Part shown: positions 7,297-8,332 of the stretch, one piece after another
How the letters are laid out: each line of letters opens with the position of its first letter
Position numbering within the stretch: the stretch's first letter is position 1
From: an uncultured Lachnospira sp.
GTDB taxonomy: Bacteria; Bacillota; Clostridia; Lachnospirales; Lachnospiraceae
DNA length: 8,332 bases
NCBI GenBank assembly: GCA_900772425.1
Contig: CAAHEK010000093.1
Coordinates: 1 to 8,332, forward strand
Reading direction: 5' to 3'
Notes under the pieces: generated by a model
Databases searched by the model: none
Told to the model about the DNA's origin: nothing
The model's input: the letters and a program-made list of their open reading frames with translations, nothing else
Translations under genes and position numbers: made by a program

Positions 7297-8332
7297 TTAT
7301 AAATATTCAGTCTTTCCAGACTCTCTTAATTTAGCAAGAACTTTCTTAATTTCTCCTGCATTTTCCTTAGTTGAAATAAGTGTTGCATCCTTAGTATCAA
7401 CAACTATCATATCTCTTAAGCCAACTGTTGCTATAAGTTTTTCTGCTCCTTCTATAACACAATTCTCTGTGTTTACAGCGACAACATTGCCGTTAATAAC
7501 ATTTCCTAAAGAATCATTTTCCTTGATTCTTCCTACAGCAAGCCATGAACCTACGTCATCCCATCCGAAATTACCTGCAAGTGTGTAAATATCAGATGCC
7601 TTTTCCATAATTCCATAGTCTACTGACTGAGATTCAAGATTAGGGAACTCCTCTTCAAGAACCTTCTGTTCATCTTCCTGTCCTACTGAAGCTTTAATCT
7701 TCATAAGTCCATCATATGTTGATGTCATAAACTGCTTAAAGCAGTCTAATATTGTTGAAACCTTCCATACAAACATACCTGAATTCCAAAGATATGAACC
7801 GTCTGCAAGATATTCCTTTGCAGTCTCCAAATCAGGCTTCTCGACGAATTTCTCAACTGAATAGCTGTTACCTTCTTTGTTATCCTTGTTATACTTAATA
7901 TAACCATAGCCTGTCTCAGGATAGTTAGGTGTGATACCTACTGTTACAAGATTGCTTCCTTCTTCTGCTATCTTGCAGGCATCAACAAATGTATCTTTAA
8001 ATATATCATTACTCTTAATAAGGTGGTCTGATGGAAGAACTATCATAACCGCATCATCATATTTGCTTGCTACATGTACTGCTCCAAGTCCAATACAAGG
8101 TGCTGTATTTCTTCCGATTGGTTCACATAAAATATTCTCTTCTGGAATACCCGGAAGCTGTTGTTTAACCAATTCTTTATAATTAGCATTAGTTGCGATG
8201 TAAACATCCTCTATATCAACCAATGGACTAATTCTTTCAACTGTCAACTGAATCATTGTCTTGCCATCGTCTGTTAATGACAAAAACTGCTTAGGAAGAT
8301 TAACCCTGCTTCTAGGCCAAAACCTTTCTCCT
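7297..8332 (-). CDS. manC: Mannose-1-phosphate guanylyltransferase, 5' end beyond the window
   Basis: This enzyme makes GDP-mannose from mannose-1-phosphate and GTP. The frame stays open to the right edge, and 344 residues are visible, beginning GERFWPRSRVNLPKQFL, which is the body of the pyrophosphorylase signature. Only about 10-15 N-terminal residues (the usual hydrophobic strand and LAGG) should be missing. Other family blocks in visible numbering are LPSDH (99-103), PETGYGYI (138-145), FVEKPD (162-167), NSGMF (183-187), SVDYGIMEK (236-244) and GWDDVGSW (256-263). It ends soon after the nucleotidyltransferase and short left-handed helix parts, so it is the single-function form without the phosphomannose isomerase domain of the roughly 470-residue ManC/AlgA type. 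A TTG at 8283 is an internal Leu codon, not a start. No phosphomannomutase gene is seen here. Confidence 0.95.
   Translation of the reverse strand, partial: GERFWPRSRVNLPKQFLSLTDDGKTMIQLTVERISPLVDIEDVYIATNANYKELVKQQLPGIPEENILCEPIGRNTAPCIGLGAVHVASKYDDAVMIVLPSDHLIKSNDIFKDTFVDACKIAEEGSNLVTVGITPNYPETGYGYIKYNKDNKEGNSYSVEKFVEKPDLETAKEYLADGSYLWNSGMFVWKVSTILDCFKQFMTSTYDGLMKIKASVGQEDEQKVLEEEFPNLESQSVDYGIMEKASDIYTLAGNFGWDDVGSWLAVGRIKENDSLGNVINGNVVAVNTENCVIEGAEKLIATVGLRDMIVVDTKDATLISTKENAGEIKKVLAKLRESGKTEYL

Overview
The window is one tightly packed operon segment, with every gene on the minus strand (transcription runs from position 8332 towards 1). It encodes enzymes that make activated deoxy-sugars for a surface polysaccharide. 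The DNA is AT-rich, nearly every start has a strong GGAGG/GAGG-type ribosome binding site, and the protein sequences resemble those of low-GC Clostridia. My best guess is a Lachnospiraceae-type gut Firmicute, inferred from composition and style rather than from a marker gene.

In transcription order the layout is: manC (mannose-1-phosphate guanylyltransferase, 5' end cut by the window edge), gmd (GDP-mannose 4,6-dehydratase), an Rmd-like GDP-4-keto-6-deoxymannose reductase, rfbF (glucose-1-phosphate cytidylyltransferase), rfbG (CDP-glucose 4,6-dehydratase), rfbH (the PLP/[2Fe-2S] 3-dehydrase), a 612-residue thiamine-diphosphate enzyme of the acetolactate synthase superfamily, and the first 18 codons of an NAD(P)-binding epimerase/reductase that runs off the left edge. 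Intergenic gaps are about 19 to 71 bases. No stretch over 300 bases lacks a gene, and I see no convincing internal promoter or terminator. A 13-bp hairpin sits in the gmd-rmd gap.

The genes form two modules. The first (manC, gmd, rmd-like) should turn mannose-1-phosphate into GDP-mannose, then GDP-4-keto-6-deoxymannose, then probably GDP-D-rhamnose. The second (rfbF, rfbG, rfbH) should turn glucose-1-phosphate into CDP-glucose, CDP-4-keto-6-deoxyglucose and the 3-deoxy (3,6-dideoxy-4-keto) level. The ThDP enzyme follows rfbH directly, and a Rossmann-fold reductase/epimerase follows it. This matches the logic of yersiniose biosynthesis, in which the ThDP flavoenzyme YerE adds a two-carbon unit from pyruvate to the C4 ketone of a CDP-3,6-dideoxy-4-keto sugar and a reductase finishes it. 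The most interesting prediction is therefore a branched-chain 3,6-dideoxy sugar, alongside D-rhamnose, in the glycan of a probable Gram-positive anaerobe. No glycosyltransferase, flippase or polymerase gene lies inside the window.
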